A stretch of 64,000 bases of DNA from Mytilus edulis (GCF_963676685.1 NC_092354.1:67592241-67656240); one strand, 5' to 3'. Counted from the stretch's first letter, positions 35,206 to 48,675 are shown. The notes: generated from the sequence alone by a model not told the origin. Program-made: numbers and translations.

Positions 35206-37489
35206 TAAATATTCTCAGTAAAATAAGTACAGAGAATATAGCAAGTGTTTTCTCGAACCTAGCTAGCTTCTATAAATCTCTTTAGTTATAGTTCAATAGA
35301 TGATGAACACATCATTCTCTCGAACATTAATCAATCCTCGTAACTTAATCTCTCTTTGAACAGTCCGAAAGTCTGCTTGCCCTTATATTCTCTCAATTTT
35401 CGATATAAGTACCTTGAACATGTTGAATGCACTGTGAGGATCGTTGATAACAATGCGACAGTCTTCAAGTAAAAAAAAACACTTTGGGTTAATACGCCGT
35501 ATGAAATCAGAATATTTTGGTACATGTAATGAGTACATTATTTACATTATATGGCACGTTCAACTGCAATGCGGATTTTATAAAATAAAAATATATTACA
35601 TAATCAATAATGTTACCTAGTACATGTTATAGTTATTAAGATAATGTTTTATAATCAATACGTTGTTTATAATTGTATATGTATAACCTGCCTCCAGTAT
35701 ACTCCTTCGTGCATGTGACGATTAATAGAAACAAAGCAATCATCGTCACGCAAGTTAGATATTTTTTTGTTGGTTAAACATTGATGGTAATATCAATTAA
35801 TGTTTAGATATCCTGGTGGTTAGAAACAATGTTGTTTGACCTATTGCTAGGGCGTTTTCTTATATTCAAATACGTATACTTTAAAAGTTACATGACAAAA
35901 TCAAATATATTGGTGGTTATCATATTTATTTGTTTGTATAGTGATTGAGATTATAACACAATGTTGACTGCTGTACCCCTATATGTGACATTTTAACCTA
36001 GTATCTCTGTTTTTTTTGTTCACACATCGTTGTCAATATAATGACATTTGATACGACATGTACGATGCTTAGAAAGCTATAAAACCAGGCTTGACTCACC
36101 ACTTTCTACATTAGAAAATGTTGTACCAAGTCAGGAATATGACAGTTGTTATCCATTCGTTTGCTGCATGTGTTTAGGCTTTTCGTGTTGTTATTTGATT
36201 ATGAATTTTCCGTTTTGAATTTTCCTCGGAGTTCATATTAATTTAACTTTTAATATTTATATTAAATGTCAGAACAAATGTTTCCCATATATATTTTTTT
36301 TTTTAAATAATGACCTGAAGGACGAAGATATCATTTCAACATTAGTCTTTAATCTTTTTTCTTTGGTTTAAATCTGTGTTCGACTTTCAACTTTTGAATG
36401 AAGAATATAGAAAACCTTGTTATCAAGATATTTTTTTCTATTTGATACATTTTCATTTAGCTTCTAACCATTTATATCATACAGATAATATTGATATAAT
36501 ATTTCTTAAAGGAAGTTTCAACATTCGCCCCTGAGACTACAAAAAAGACCACTTTGATTCAACATAAATTGTCTTTAGTTCATTTATGTTTGGTCTAATA
36601 AGTACACAAAATTAGATATTTGTCATTTACTTTTTGAATGTAATTGTGCATTTCTTTTGAATCAACTTAAAAAAAATTAAGCATGGTTACCGGTGTCGTT
36701 CACAATAAATGTGTTATCAAATAAATTTCTAAACTTTTGGTATCAATTATATTTTTCCGATTGTATCTAGCGATATTCCAGCAGCGACTGCATGCGTAAT
36801 AGAAATATCATATTTGATATAGTTTTGGATGTGCAATTTGCTGTTTTAGATTATTTTATATCATTTGTATTTTAAAATATCTCTCCCTTATGCCAAGATT
36901 TTTAACTGCGGACAGCCATAGACATGTTGCAGGTTAAACATAGTTTGATAAATCTCCTTACATACCTTATAACCAACGTGAAATAAACCAAAAAAACATC
37001 AAAACGCACTAGAAAACGAAGTCTGGTGTTAGAATAGAAAATAGGAAAATTCTTAGCAACATGACAACGACGAACATAACGTAACAAATATCAACTAACA
37101 GTAACTGAAATGAAACCTCCGTATATCAAGTAAAACTAAACAAAAGGTAATGACTGTATCATTAAAACAACACCCATCCCTTTTATTAGATATAAGCATC
37201 GTGCAAAGTTAAATTAAACGAGAACAACAAAACCCACATCATTATTATTATTTGTAATTATTATACATTTATACATATGTTTATAAATATTAACTTATTG
37301 AAATTGCTCTAAGTGCTTAACATTAAATTAACAATCAATACAGTTAAAAGAGATGTTTAACATTAAAACTCTTTAAATGATAAGAACGAAAAAATAATTT
37401 GTACACATATAAAAAACCGAAACAGAACAATTAAAAAATAATCTACAAAAGCATATATTACAAAGGAACAAAAATAGAAAGTCGTTGTC
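35206..37489. other. Non-coding stretch with one RT-element tail
   Basis: The only feature I can support is the RT-element 3' tail at 35930-36260 (landmarks 'gctataaaaccaggcttga', 'caagtcaggaatatgacagt', 'cgttttgaattttcctcgga'). The rest is AT-rich with short ORFs only. Confidence 0.5.
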
Positions 37490-37730
37490 TGTAGAAGATG
37501 TAACCTCTGAAACAGAACTCAAAATATTTTTTTTATCAGTTCTATGGAGAACTCATGTCCTAGATGCCTAGTAAGATTGTTCCAGATGCTAGCAGTAACA
37601 CTGACGAAACGTTTTTCTCCGCGTTTGTTGCGTATGGACGTAGATGTATTAGTCGTATTGCATTTTTCTTGATGGTTAATATGCACCAAAAGGTCCTTAA
37701 GATATACAGCGCTACTCCACGTAGAATTTT
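37490..37730 (-). pseudogene. LINE C-terminal remnant
   Basis: The minus strand reads YLKDLLVHINHQEKCNTTNT, then RNKRGEKRFVSVTASIWNNL and a short hydrophilic tail. The order and spacing (S/T-rich stretch, then G-x-R/K-x-F-x-V-x-A-x-x-x-WN-x-L) match the last part of CR1/Jockey-type RT proteins. No catalytic motif remains nearby. Confidence 0.45.
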
Positions 37731-37739
37731 AAAATAATT

Positions 37740-38984
37740 ACCATAATTTTAGACTACCGATGAATAACTAGCTATTGATGCATTAAATGACAGATGGCAA
37801 TTCGAAAGATCTTTTAAACTTAATCTATCTTTTTTGTTTTGTTTTGCAAATAATCCCAGATCCATGTTTTTTTTTCAGCATGTTTAAACACATTCATTTA
37901 CTTGTATCATTTAAACAAGCATCTACACGTGAAATTATGTTGCACCAATTAGTATATAAAGGTTTGTTGCAATAGGGGTATTTAGTGATTGATTGTTTGA
38001 CGTTTTATTTGCTCATAAATGCAAAATCATAGCAATATCTTATTGGCATACATGTATATTCAAATGCATAATTCAACCAATACTTCCGTTTAACTATGAT
38101 ATACATTGTTTACCTATACTTAGACAAATGTGATTTTGTTTACAGAATTAAAATCAGTATTTGGTATAGATAGGCTAAATTTTTACAGCAAAAGAAATCA
38201 AGTTGATTTTTCTTCACTCTCCTTTGTGTTAAAAAAAGCTTTAAAAGGAATATTGCCAAGCGATTCTGGGAGTATTGCCAAACATTTGTAGACACAGACA
38301 CGTGAAAACTAACCTTACCCTGAGTTATATATTTATTAAATATGTATAAAATTTTGTATGATATAAATGATGTATTGACCACAAACATAATTTGCGAATT
38401 AGTTTCGTTGTTATTATAATGAAATCAAAATGTAATCTGGATTCCAAGCTATTATTAAAAAAAAAGTTATTGATTAAATCAAATAACATTAAGTAACAAG
38501 ATTTCTAGCTGAATAATGAGTTCAATGATTGCTTGAAAAATTGTAATCAATTACAGTTGAAAAATTATTACAGTTACAACATGCATAAATACTGCCATCC
38601 CATGAAATGCAGAACATTTCCTAAACATTTATATTTGTATATTTACTGAAAAACACGGTAGCCAATTGATGCGAAGATTATCATGATTATTTTAGACATT
38701 GACATACTTCCTAATTAGAAAGGAGTATTCTCTCTTGTACTAAAAATTCAATCTTTACGTTTATATAAGATTTCAAGCATGAATAAAAATATGTTTTTCT
38801 AAATTAATTCTACACGAAACTTATTATTAGAAAAATGTATTATGGTAATTTAACCCACTGGCAGAGTATTTTGTATTTAAAGCGTTTCAAATATAAATTG
38901 ACTATTATAATATCTATTAAAAGGAGTCATGGTTGATGTCAAAAAGACAAAACGGTTAATGTGTACTTGACAATAAGATCAAAA
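37740..38984. other. Intergenic stretch downstream of HSPA12-like gene A
   Basis: AT-rich sequence with only short, unsupported ORFs. I see no repeat unit, RNA gene or regulatory motif that I can defend. Confidence 0.5.
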
Positions 38985-41900
38985 CTATTCGAATGACAGG
39001 TGTGCAACCGCCTCCTTCCGGTATCTTGTCTCTACAGCCCGTATATTTAATTCGGTATTTCCAAAAATGAAGTTTACTTCAACTTCTCTTTCATCCTCAG
39101 ACGGTCTTGGAATGCTAACTGTTAATGTTCCTATTTTTCGACAACCTTCTGTATTTGTATACATTGGTATACCCTTTTCAGTAGCAAATATGTTTATATC
39201 AATTTCATTTGATAATGAGGGTATTTTGTATACGCGCTTAATAGTTGTGCCTAATTTAACTGTTTTATTTGCACAGATTATCAACGAAAATACTCCTAGA
39301 CAACGAGCTATACCTGACCCATTTATGAACTTTCTATGTTCCTCGTGAACTTTTGGATCGAAGGGTATTGTAGTCTCAACTCCATATGTGTATCTTGTGA
39401 TACGCGGATCAATCGATTCTGGTTTATGACCGTAAAGTACAGCTCCTTTAAGTACGGCCAAATTTGCATCGGGTGCGGTTATAATTCTTTTTGGGTAAAA
39501 GTTGGTTTCAATTTCGTTACGAAGAAGTTCATTCTTTGCAAAACCTCCAACTAACATTATTATGGATACTTCATCTGAGGTGTCAAAATATAATGCCTCC
39601 CTTATTCTCTCAATGATTGCCGAAATTGTTGGCTTGAATATTTCGATCAAAGTATCATGTGGCATTACCAGCTTACCATCCCGAATTTCGAAATTTTTAC
39701 TCTTAGCTAAATCTTCCGTTGCACTGTCCCTCCCTAGCCATTTGTTAATAGTTTGACAAGGAAATTTAATGGCATCGTCATCTTTATTCTCACAACTAAC
39801 TCTTCTTTTCAGATCCTCAAAAAGTCGATGAAGATCTAGATATGCCTTTGGTTTCTCTGATTTAAGTCGTTTCATTAAATCTTTACCAAAAATGTCATCC
39901 ATTTTTCTGAAAAACGCTGCATCTACAGATCTTCCACCACACCCTTCACCGGAAGCTTTGTTGATTTCTTTTATCAATCCACTTTGTAGCTTTTCATGAA
40001 CCGTTATATCAGTTGTGCCACCTTGTTGTAAAAGAAAATAATTAATAAATTCAAACATATGTCAAAGTTACCCTCCCAAAAAAATAAACACTCAAGACTT
40101 TAAATGTATCACACTTCTGTGATATTTGGCTCTATTTGTTTGTTTTCTGTCCGATGAATTAGTTCTAATTGTTTAAATTTCAAATGAATATTAAGAGTGC
40201 CATTTAGTTCCACCTCTTTCGTCATTAATGAGACATACATTGTCAAAATGTTCATTTCGTGTAGTATAGTTTGCACCTGAGATCACCCCAGTTTTTGGTG
40301 GGTTTTGTGTTGCTTAGTATTTTGTTTTCTATGTTTTGTCTTGTGTACTATAACTTGTCTGTATGTCTTTTTCTTTTCAAGCCATGGCGTTGTCAGTTTT
40401 TTTTTCTATCTATGAGGTTGACTGTCCTTCTCATATATTTCGTCCCTCTATGGCACTGTTAATGTTATTATATGTTGATTGCCATACACGTTACTTTTAC
40501 ACTATTTAATAATATAATGTTAAAATCTGTGGGCATATACTTATACTAAAAACGATTTAGTTATTCAGGTCAAAAGATATATTGAAAGGTCATTGCCGAA
40601 GTGTATAAGTGTATCATAAATGTCATTTAAAAGTGGTTAATTAGACAACGAAAACTTGACAGAATTAAAAACCAATTGTTCAGAGAACAATTGAAGGTCT
40701 TTCCACTGAAAACAATGTATTTTAATATGAAAGTTGTAAAATTAAGTTTAAAATGTCATTTCAATCGTCAACTGATAGGTTATTGTACGCTGATTCTAGA
40801 AATATATGGTTTCTATACAATATTTTTTAAATAAGGGAGATAATTTGTTACTTTCGGTTTGAAAAATGTTACTTCCGATAATATTTGAATATTTAATTGA
40901 CACTGATTCCAAAAAGATCTGGTTCTACATACTTTTTTATTATTAAGTACAAAAATAGCTACTTCCGGTTTACACAAGGTCACTTCCGGTTGTTTTTTTC
41001 AAGGTTAAATGGTTTGATACCTTTCGCCAAAAGTCTCATGGATATATCATGTATAAATATGAGCTGAAAGCAAAGGTCAAAAACTAGAACGTCAAATTAA
41101 TCTATGACCTTGAGATCAATTTCAAGGTCATAAACCAAGGACCTCAAATCAAAAGACCATGGGACTTAATTATATTTGGTTAATCAGTTATATCACCATA
41201 CACATATTTTTAAATACAAGAGGGGAGAAAACTCACTTTTACGTTCAACGTACCCTTGCAATCAAAATTTACGTGTTACGACATGTCGCAACTAACAATT
41301 TAGAAAAAATAATTTGTCGATATCTTATACAGTTTCTGGAAATTAGTGGAAATAAGCCAAATTCAAAAATTGGAATATGACCTTGACCTTTGACCTTGAC
41401 CTAATTTTTATTTTTTTGGACCAAGGACCTCAAATCAAAAGATCCTTGGTCTTTAGCACTTATGGTTTACAAGATAGAAATGCATATCACTTATATCAAA
41501 TGCATAAGGGGAAATAACTCTCATATGGAGCGTTCATATCACTTCGGTCAAAATAGGACAAATCATGCGAAGGATATAACGAGCAATTTTGTAAAATAAA
41601 TTTGTCATAATATTTTACGGTTGCGAAGGAGATGCGCTAACAAGGAAAACAGTGTTTGGGGAGATAACTCCTACAAAGAAAAGTATTCCTTTACGCAGGG
41701 TAAATTTCAAAAGCGCATAAACTGTTCGATATCATATACCAAATATCTAAGCGACATATTGCGAAACAAATGTTTATCGCAAGAACAAAATTAGGCGGAA
41801 GAAAAAAAAAAAAATTAAAAACCAATTGTTCAGAGAACAATTGAAGGTCTTTCCACCAAAACAATGTATTTTAATATGAAAGGTATAAAAATAGGTTTAA

Positions 41901-44900
41901 AATGTCATTTCAATCGTCAAATGATAGCTTATTGTACGCTGATTCCAAAAATATATGATTCTAAACAATATTTTTTTAGATAAGGGAGATAATTTCTTAC
42001 TTCCGGTTTGAAAAACTCTATTTCCGATAATATTTGACTATTTACTTGACACTGATTCCAAAAATATCTTGTTCTATATACTTTTATATAATAAAGTACA
42101 ATAAATAGCTACTTCCGGTTTACACAAGGTCACTTCCGGTTGTTTTTTCAAGGTTAAATGGTTTGATACCGTTTGTCAAAAGTCTCATGACTTTATTATG
42201 TATACACATGAGGTAAAAGCAAAGGTCAAAATCTAGAACGTCAAATTAAGCTATGACCTTGAGATCAATTTCAAGGTCATTAACCAAGAACATCAAATCA
42301 AAAGACCATAGGTCTGAATTATGTTTAGTTAATGAGTTATATCACCATACGCGTATTTTTAAATACCAAAGGGGAGAAAACTCCCTTTTACATTCAACGT
42401 ACCCTTGCAATCAAAATTTATGTGTTACGACATGTCGCAACAAACAATTTAGAAAAATAATTTGTCGATATCTTATACGTTTTCTGGAAATGAGTGGAAA
42501 TGAGCCATATTCAAAAATTAGAATATGACCTTGACCTTTGACCTTGACCTAATTTTCATTTTTATGGACCAAGGACCTCAAATCAAAAGATCCTAGGTCT
42601 CTATCAATTATGGTTTACCAGTTAGAAATGCATATCACTTATATCAAATGCATAAGGGGAAATAACTCTCATATATAGCGTTCATATCACTTCGGTCAAA
42701 ATAGGACAAATCATGCGAAGGATATAACGAGCAATTTTGTAAGATAAATTTGTCATAATATTTTACGGTTGCGAAGGAGATGCGCTTACAAGGAAAACAG
42801 TGTTTGGGGAGATAACTCCTACAAAGAAAAGTATTCGTTTACGCAGGGTAAATTTCAAAAACGCATAAACTGTTCGATATCGTATATACCAAATATCTAA
42901 GCGACATATTGCGAAACAAATGTTTATCGCAAGAACAAAATAAGGCGGAAGAAAAAAAAAAAAAAATTAAAAACCAATTGTTCAGAGAACAATTGAAGGT
43001 CTTTCCACCAAAACAATGTATTTTAATATGAAAGGTGTAAAAATAGGTTTAAAATGTCATTTCAATCGTCAAATGATAGCTTATTGTACGCTGATTCCAA
43101 AAATATATGGTTTCTAAACAATATTTGTTTAGATAAGGGAGATAATTTCTTACTTCCGGTTTGAAAAACTCTATTTCCGATAATATTTGACTATTTACTT
43201 GACACTGATTCCAAAAATATCTTGTTTTTTATACTTTTATGTAATAAAGTACAATAAATAGCTACTTCCGGTTTACACAAGGTCACTTCCGGTTGTTTTT
43301 TTAAGTTTAAATGGTTTGATACCGTTTATCAAAAAGTCTCATGACTTTATTATGTATACAGATGGGGTAAAAGCAAAGGTCAAAATCTAGAACGTCAAAT
43401 TAAGCTATGACCTTGTGATCAATTTCAAGGTCATTAACCAAGAACCTCAAATCAAAAGACCATAGGTCTTAATTATGTTTAGTTAATGAGTTATATCACC
43501 ATACGCGTATTTTTAAATACCAAAGGGGAGAAAACTCCCTTTCACATTCAACGTACCCTTGCAATCAAAATTTACGTGTTACGACATGTCACAACAAACG
43601 ATTTAGAAAAAATAATTTGTCGATATCTTAAACGTTTTTTGGAAATGAGTGGAAATGAGCCATATTCAAAAATTAGAATATGACCTTGACCTTTGACCTT
43701 GACCTAATTTTCATTTTTTTGGACCAAGGACCTCAAATCAAAAGATCCTAGGTCTCTATCAATTATGGTTTACCAGTTAGAAATGCAATTCACTTATATC
43801 AAATGAATAAGGGGAAATAACTCTCGTATGGAGCATTCATATCACTTCGGTCAAAATAGGACAAATCATGCAAAGGATATAACGAGCAATTTTGTAAAAT
43901 AAATTTGTCATAATATTTTACGTTTGCGAAGGAGTTGCGCTCACAAGGAAAACAGTGTTTGGGGAGATAACTCCTACAAAGAAAAGTATTTGTTTACGCA
44001 GGGTAAATTTCAAAAGCGCATAAACTGTTCGATATCATATACAAAATATCTAAGCGACATATTGCGAAACAAATGTTTATCGCAAGAACAAAATTAGGCG
44101 GAAGAAAAAAAAAATAATCAGAAGAAAAACAATAGGTCTATCCACAGAAAAGTGGAAAGACCTAATAATCAGAAGAAAAACAATAGGTCTTTCCACAGAA
44201 AAGTGGAAAGACCTAATTAGACACATAAAGGACACAATTGAATATCATCCGATAAATCCATTTGAGAGACATATTGAGAAAGCGTTGGTTCTAGAAAAAT
44301 AGAATCCAACGCAAATGAATCGGTTGTCAATCCATCAATGACTATAACATGTACATGTGTAATAACAATATTAATTTTCCCATTATATATTTATTTGTTG
44401 AATAACTACCGCCAATGTCAGCTACCAGATATTTAGTTCCTGGGGCTGCTATACTATATTCACCGGATTTGGATCTATCAGTCTCAAGCCACTGTACATA
44501 GACAGAGGCAACTTCCGGTTCCAATGCTAAAAGTAGTCGTTCCGGTGGTATTCCGCCCTGTAAAAAAACGTTTAAAAAAGTAGGTTTAAAGATTTTAAAT
44601 GTTTGAAAGGCATTTATGATTCTACGAATTTAACATAGGGACTTCAAGGAATTGTATATACAGTACTCTAAAGATAAAACAGACTTTAAATCAAAATTGA
44701 TAATCTAATGTGTATCTTCAACGGTCATTCTGGGCTGAAAAGCTCTTGCGGATGTCCCATTTATCATTATTTTTTACCAATGTTAGGCTATATTCATGTT
44801 TTTACAGTTTCAAAACTAAACTTTCTCATTCTTTCACTTAAGATCAAGTAGACCTGTTTGAATAAATTTTATCATTAGAAAATGTACATTCAGGTTGGTG

Positions 44901-47900
44901 TTTGTTTGAGAAAGTTATGAAATTGACTGACGATTTGAGAGTTTTGTTTTTTTTAACCAAAAAAAAACCCAATATAACCTCAAGTTTGTGTTATAGATGA
45001 TTTAAAAAAAATGATGAGTTTTGAAAAAAAAAATTATATGGGTTGGTCATATTTTTGATAAAATCCTATCTATGTACCCCTCATTCATTTTTTTAATATT
45101 AGTTTTAGTACATAGTGCTTTCTAATAATCTAGTTTGACTATAATATTAGATAAACGTGTTGATTTATGTTCTTTTATCACATGTTTTTGAAACCGAACG
45201 ACATTTCAAATAGACTCAAACATCATAACAAAAGATTCTCAAAAGACAGAACACAAATTGCTTAGTTGTGTTTTTATGTTTTGTGTTCTATAAATTGTCG
45301 GACTTATCCACTTATAAAGATAAGAACAAGGAGGTAAAATTTAGTACAAGAGATGATAAAAGAAAATATATTGACAATATTGCAAAAAGTGCAGAAGAGT
45401 CAGCAAAAAGAGGAGAGCAGAACAAGGTATATATACTGAGTAAGAAAATTTCCAACAGCGGCATAAGAGGGAACAGAACTGTAAAGTCAAAAGAAAGAGA
45501 ATGTAATAACCAACAAGAAGGAACAGTCAGGGAGATGGAAAGAACACTTCGAAGAAATTTTAAATGCGAAAGATCCACCAGTACTAGCCGATATTCAGCC
45601 TTCATATGTTGTCGATATGTACCACCAACCATAGAAGAGATAATAAAAAGTATAAGGGCACTCAGTAATATTAAGGCTCCAGGTATTGACAAGCTACAAG
45701 CTGAACTATTGAAGACTGATGATTTGGAACAGGGAAGAAATACCAACAGGCTGGCAAAAGGGAATTATAATTAAACTCTCAAAAAAAAAAAAAAAAATTC
45801 AGAAGAGTGTGAACACTGGAGAGGAATAACCTTACTATCTGTACCTGGGAACGTCCTCTGCAGAATCTTAATCAACAGAATTAGAGATGCTATCGACAAA
45901 ATACTAAGTAAAGAACACGCTGGGTTCCGAAGAGGTCGAGGCTGTAGCAACCACATATTTATCCTTAAATATATTATAGAACAATGCATTGAATGGAACA
46001 GACCCTATTTATCAACTTCATTGACTTCAGAAGGGCATTTGACACTCTCCATCTAGAACCTTAAAAAACAAGGGTGTGTAATGTCTGGATTCCTTTTCTT
46101 GCTGGTTATAGATTGGATAATAAAGCAAACAACACAGAATAAGCGTGATATTAACTGGGGAAGATTAGAGGTATTAGAAGATCTCGATTTTGCAGATGAT
46201 ATTGCTCTCCTATCAACAACAAGAACACAACTGCAAGCTAAAACAGATGATATACAAACAATAGTTAAAACAACTGGCTCGGAAATAAGCAAGAGAAAAA
46301 GTAAATTAAGGTGTAATGGAAACAACATCCAGCCTATTACATTGAACAACGAAGAAATAGAGATAGTAGACAGCTTTACCTACCTTGGGTCGGTCAAAGA
46401 TACCAACGACAATGCAACAGCCTACATAAGGAATAGAATAAAACAGCAAGAGCAGCATACTATAAATTAAGAAAAATATGGACATCAAACCAATACAGTA
46501 GAAACACCAAAATGAAAATTGATAAAAGCAATGTAATTGATATCAGTGTTGTTATATTGGGCAGAATGTTGAAAGATAAGCAAGAGAGATTGAGATAAAC
46601 TTAACTCCTTCAACATAAGGAACTTGCGTAGAATCTTTAAGATATTTTGTCCAACTATGATATCCAACGCAGAACTGCTACAAAAGGCCAACATGTGCAG
46701 CATAACCAACACCATTAAGAACAGGTGATGGAGTTGAATAGGTCACATCCTGATGATGGACCCATGGAATGAGTGTAGAATCGTCTTGACATGGACACCA
46801 CCAGGAAGAGAAATGAAGGAAGACCAAAAGAAACTTGGTGACGAATGGTAGATAAGGAAAGCACAACAAGCAGCAGCAGACAGAATCAGATGGAAGGCTT
46901 CCATTCGCGCCCTATGCGACACATGGCGCTAATGAGAGTTGTAAGTTGTAAGTTTCGACTATGAGTAATGTGAAGACAATTCGCTTGTAGTCATGTAAGT
47001 CTACGATTTGTTCAATACTTGTTATCAAAACACACTGATTTGTCCGAATTATATTTCATATGAATGTTGCTGATTGAGTTGTATCGGAAGAAAAATATTG
47101 GACATACGACTGTCTACAACTTATCTTTAAAGATGAATATATCAAATATACAAATGTTCTAAAGAGTATAAAATGTAATTAAATTATTCATCTTATTTTA
47201 ATAATGGTGTATGCACGTGTTTCATTTTTGATGTAATCAAGAATTGTGCTTTACTGATAGACATGTAGCAATATATTGTTTCTGCATGTTATTTGATAAA
47301 AAAAAATTTTAAATATATTTTCATATAAAATGCAGTTGAACAGCTATGATGCAGACATTTTCAAAAAATATGAATAACGAATTTATAAAACTTGTTCGTA
47401 AAAGCAGTCGAAATACGTTAATTAAAGATACAGAACTCTACCTGAGCTGCACTTTCTCTCATAAACAGCTTAGCATCATCCGGCCATATTGCTGGAACTG
47501 TAAGCACCCATCGTATTTCTTCTGCACAAGCTGGTGTTCCATTCTTTTTCATTTCATCTAAAGCATTTTCTCGTAATTCTTGGATAGCCGAAGCAACAAC
47601 ATCTTGAGCCAACACAGTTCTATGCGGATTTTCTTGAATGTCCATTAAACGAAGGTCTCTCAGAGGTATCTTTTTTATTAATAAAAAAATGATATAAAGC
47701 GACTTCTATTGCAGAAACATGAAACGGTAGAAAAATATATAATAGGCGAACATATAAAATATAATACAAGAAACTTTTTTGCTGTCATAACTCGATTTAA
47801 ATTTAGTGCAGATATTAAACAGAAACGTTTCGGCATTAAGTTAGATAAAGGCAACAGTAATATACCGCTGTTCAAGACTCATAAATCCATGGACAAAAAA

Positions 47901-48675
47901 CAAAATCGGGGTAACAAACTAAAACTGAGGGAAACTTAACCTCTCAATACTCCGTTATAATATCAAATATCAGTAGCAAAATCATGTTTCTTTTTAGTGA
48001 GCTCTCATGAAACGTGATCTTTTTATTTACCAGAAAAGGTTATTCCATATTAAATGTTTCTAAATATACAACAAGTTTGACGTTTAATTGAATCAAACAA
48101 TTGAACCAGTACGACGTTCATTTTGATAAGTGGTTGTCTTCATTTGATGCTACCGAAGTTTACGGATATTTATTCATAAAGAAGACAGAGCAAGCTAGCA
48201 AACATGAAATGGGTAAATGAAGTTTAAATAAAAGCAAATACGAGTTGGTCAATAGAAAAGTCGTCGCACAATTTCAAAACCGTATGTCTGAATGATTCGT
48301 AAAGGTGGTCCCCTTGAAAATCAGCTCAGTTATGATGAATGTATTCAATACCTATAATTATTGTATAAACTTACTTTACTGTTATAGAGCATCATCTTGA
48401 AATTTTCGAAGTAATAGTAGGTGTCCTTTTTATCTGACGTTTGAATGTGTGCATATTTATCTTGTGCCTTTTTTCCAAATTCAACAAAACGCGTAGCTTC
48501 ATCTAAAAGGATAGAAGTACTATGCTTCGGGTCAGTTGTTTTCTTTATTTTCATGAGAGATATGTTTAAAGGAGATGCCTTGTATCTATCTCTGGTAGAA
48601 AATGCAAATCCAGAGTTAGCTGTCCCGAAATCGATAGCAACCACTGCAAGATAGTCGTTGATGGATAAACATTTG
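38985..48675 (-). CDS. HSPA12-like (atypical HSP70) gene A, four visible coding exons
   Basis: Exons in transcription order: 48675-48375, 47669-47442, 44557-44410 and 40021-38985, with GT-AG junctions and intron phases 0, 0, 1. HSPA12 proteins are distant HSP70 relatives that keep the actin-like ATPase fold but lack a canonical substrate-binding domain. Visible motifs are phosphate-1 AIDFGTANSGFAFS (exon 1), RWVLTVPAIW (exon 2), LALEPEVASVY (exon 3), phosphate-2 DIGGGTTD rebuilt across the exon 3/4 junction, and adenosine motif LVGGFAKNELL (exon 4). From 48674 the exons give 570 residues. The first exon opens at an acceptor (cgacag|c) in the middle of a codon and has no in-frame ATG, so the start codon should lie in an upstream exon I cannot identify. 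Intron 2 carries a LINE, and intron 3 a 3.4-kb tandem repeat. Confidence 0.85.
40270..40470 (+). repeat. 3'-tail fragment of the Penelope-related RT element
   Basis: 'cacctgagatcacccc', 'tttggtgggttttgtgttg' and 'gccatggcgttgtcag' are the reverse complement of 49480-49650, the tail region of the RT copy at 49441-50660. It lies within the last intron of gene A. Confidence 0.6.
40665..44112. repeat. Tandem array of three about 1.15-kb units in intron 3 of gene A
   Basis: Units start at about 40671, 41821 and 42973 with 'accaattgttcagagaacaa', which contains the small inverted repeat CAATTGTTC-aga-GAACAATTG, then 'aaggtctttccac'. Each contains 'acttccggtttacacaaggt', the four-fold TGACCT cluster (41378-41402, 42526-42550, 43681-43705) and 'gcggaagaaaaaaaa' at its end. 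Units 2 and 3 resemble each other more than unit 1, by eye. Short ORFs of 65-91 codons recur at the same place in each unit, but their sequences drift at non-synonymous positions, so I do not call genes. Confidence 0.85.
44113..44214. repeat. Duplicated hairpin unit ending the tandem array
   Basis: A roughly 50-bp unit beginning 'aataatcagaagaaaaacaa' occurs twice. Its second copy holds a perfect hairpin, AGGTCTTTCCAC (44185-44196), loop AGAAAA, GTGGAAAGACCT (44203-44214). The first copy has one mismatch (tctatcc). AGGTCTTTCCAC also starts every 1.15-kb unit, so it probably marks an element terminus. Confidence 0.75.
45300..46935 (+). pseudogene. Non-LTR retrotransposon RT fragment in intron 2 of gene A
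   Basis: Plus strand, opposite to the host gene. Blocks in order: DDKRKYIDNIAKSAEESAKR (about 45340-45400), IRALSNIKAPGIDKLQAELL (about 45650-45710), EHWRGITLLSVPGNVLCRIL (about 45810-45875), EHAGFRRGRGC (near 45920), FINFIDFRRAFDTLH (motif A, about 46000-46045), MSGFLFLLVIDWI (46081 onward), LDFADDIALLS (catalytic FADD, about 46186-46217), FTYLGSV (near 46380) and SWIGHIL (near 46735). The A-poly run at 45781-45797 breaks the frame, and about 60 or more residues between motif A and MSGFLF are missing. The element is dead. It belongs to the LINE group often annotated in molluscs as 'craniofacial development protein 2-like'; the clade is not certain. Confidence 0.85.
47860..47940 (+). repeat. 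Fragment of interspersed bivalve repeat in intron 1 of gene A
   Basis: 'taatataccgctgttcaaga' and 'aaatcggggtaacaaactaa' lead into 'gagggaaact', the segment that precedes 4730-4990-type repeats. Confidence 0.5.

Noticed and set aside
39067-39756. Plus-strand ORFs opposite exon 4 of HSPA12-like gene A
   Set aside because: Antisense shadows of the conserved minus-strand frame, as are those at 58677-59655 opposite gene C.
41159-43683. Recurrent 65-91 codon ORFs in the 1.15-kb tandem units as a small repeated gene
   Set aside because: They appear at the same place only because the units are repeats. Stops and starts differ between units and changes are not biased to third positions.
45312-46349. 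Minus-strand ORFs rich in Leu/Ser opposite the LINE
   Set aside because: Complement of Lys/Glu-rich LINE coding sequence; typical shadow composition.
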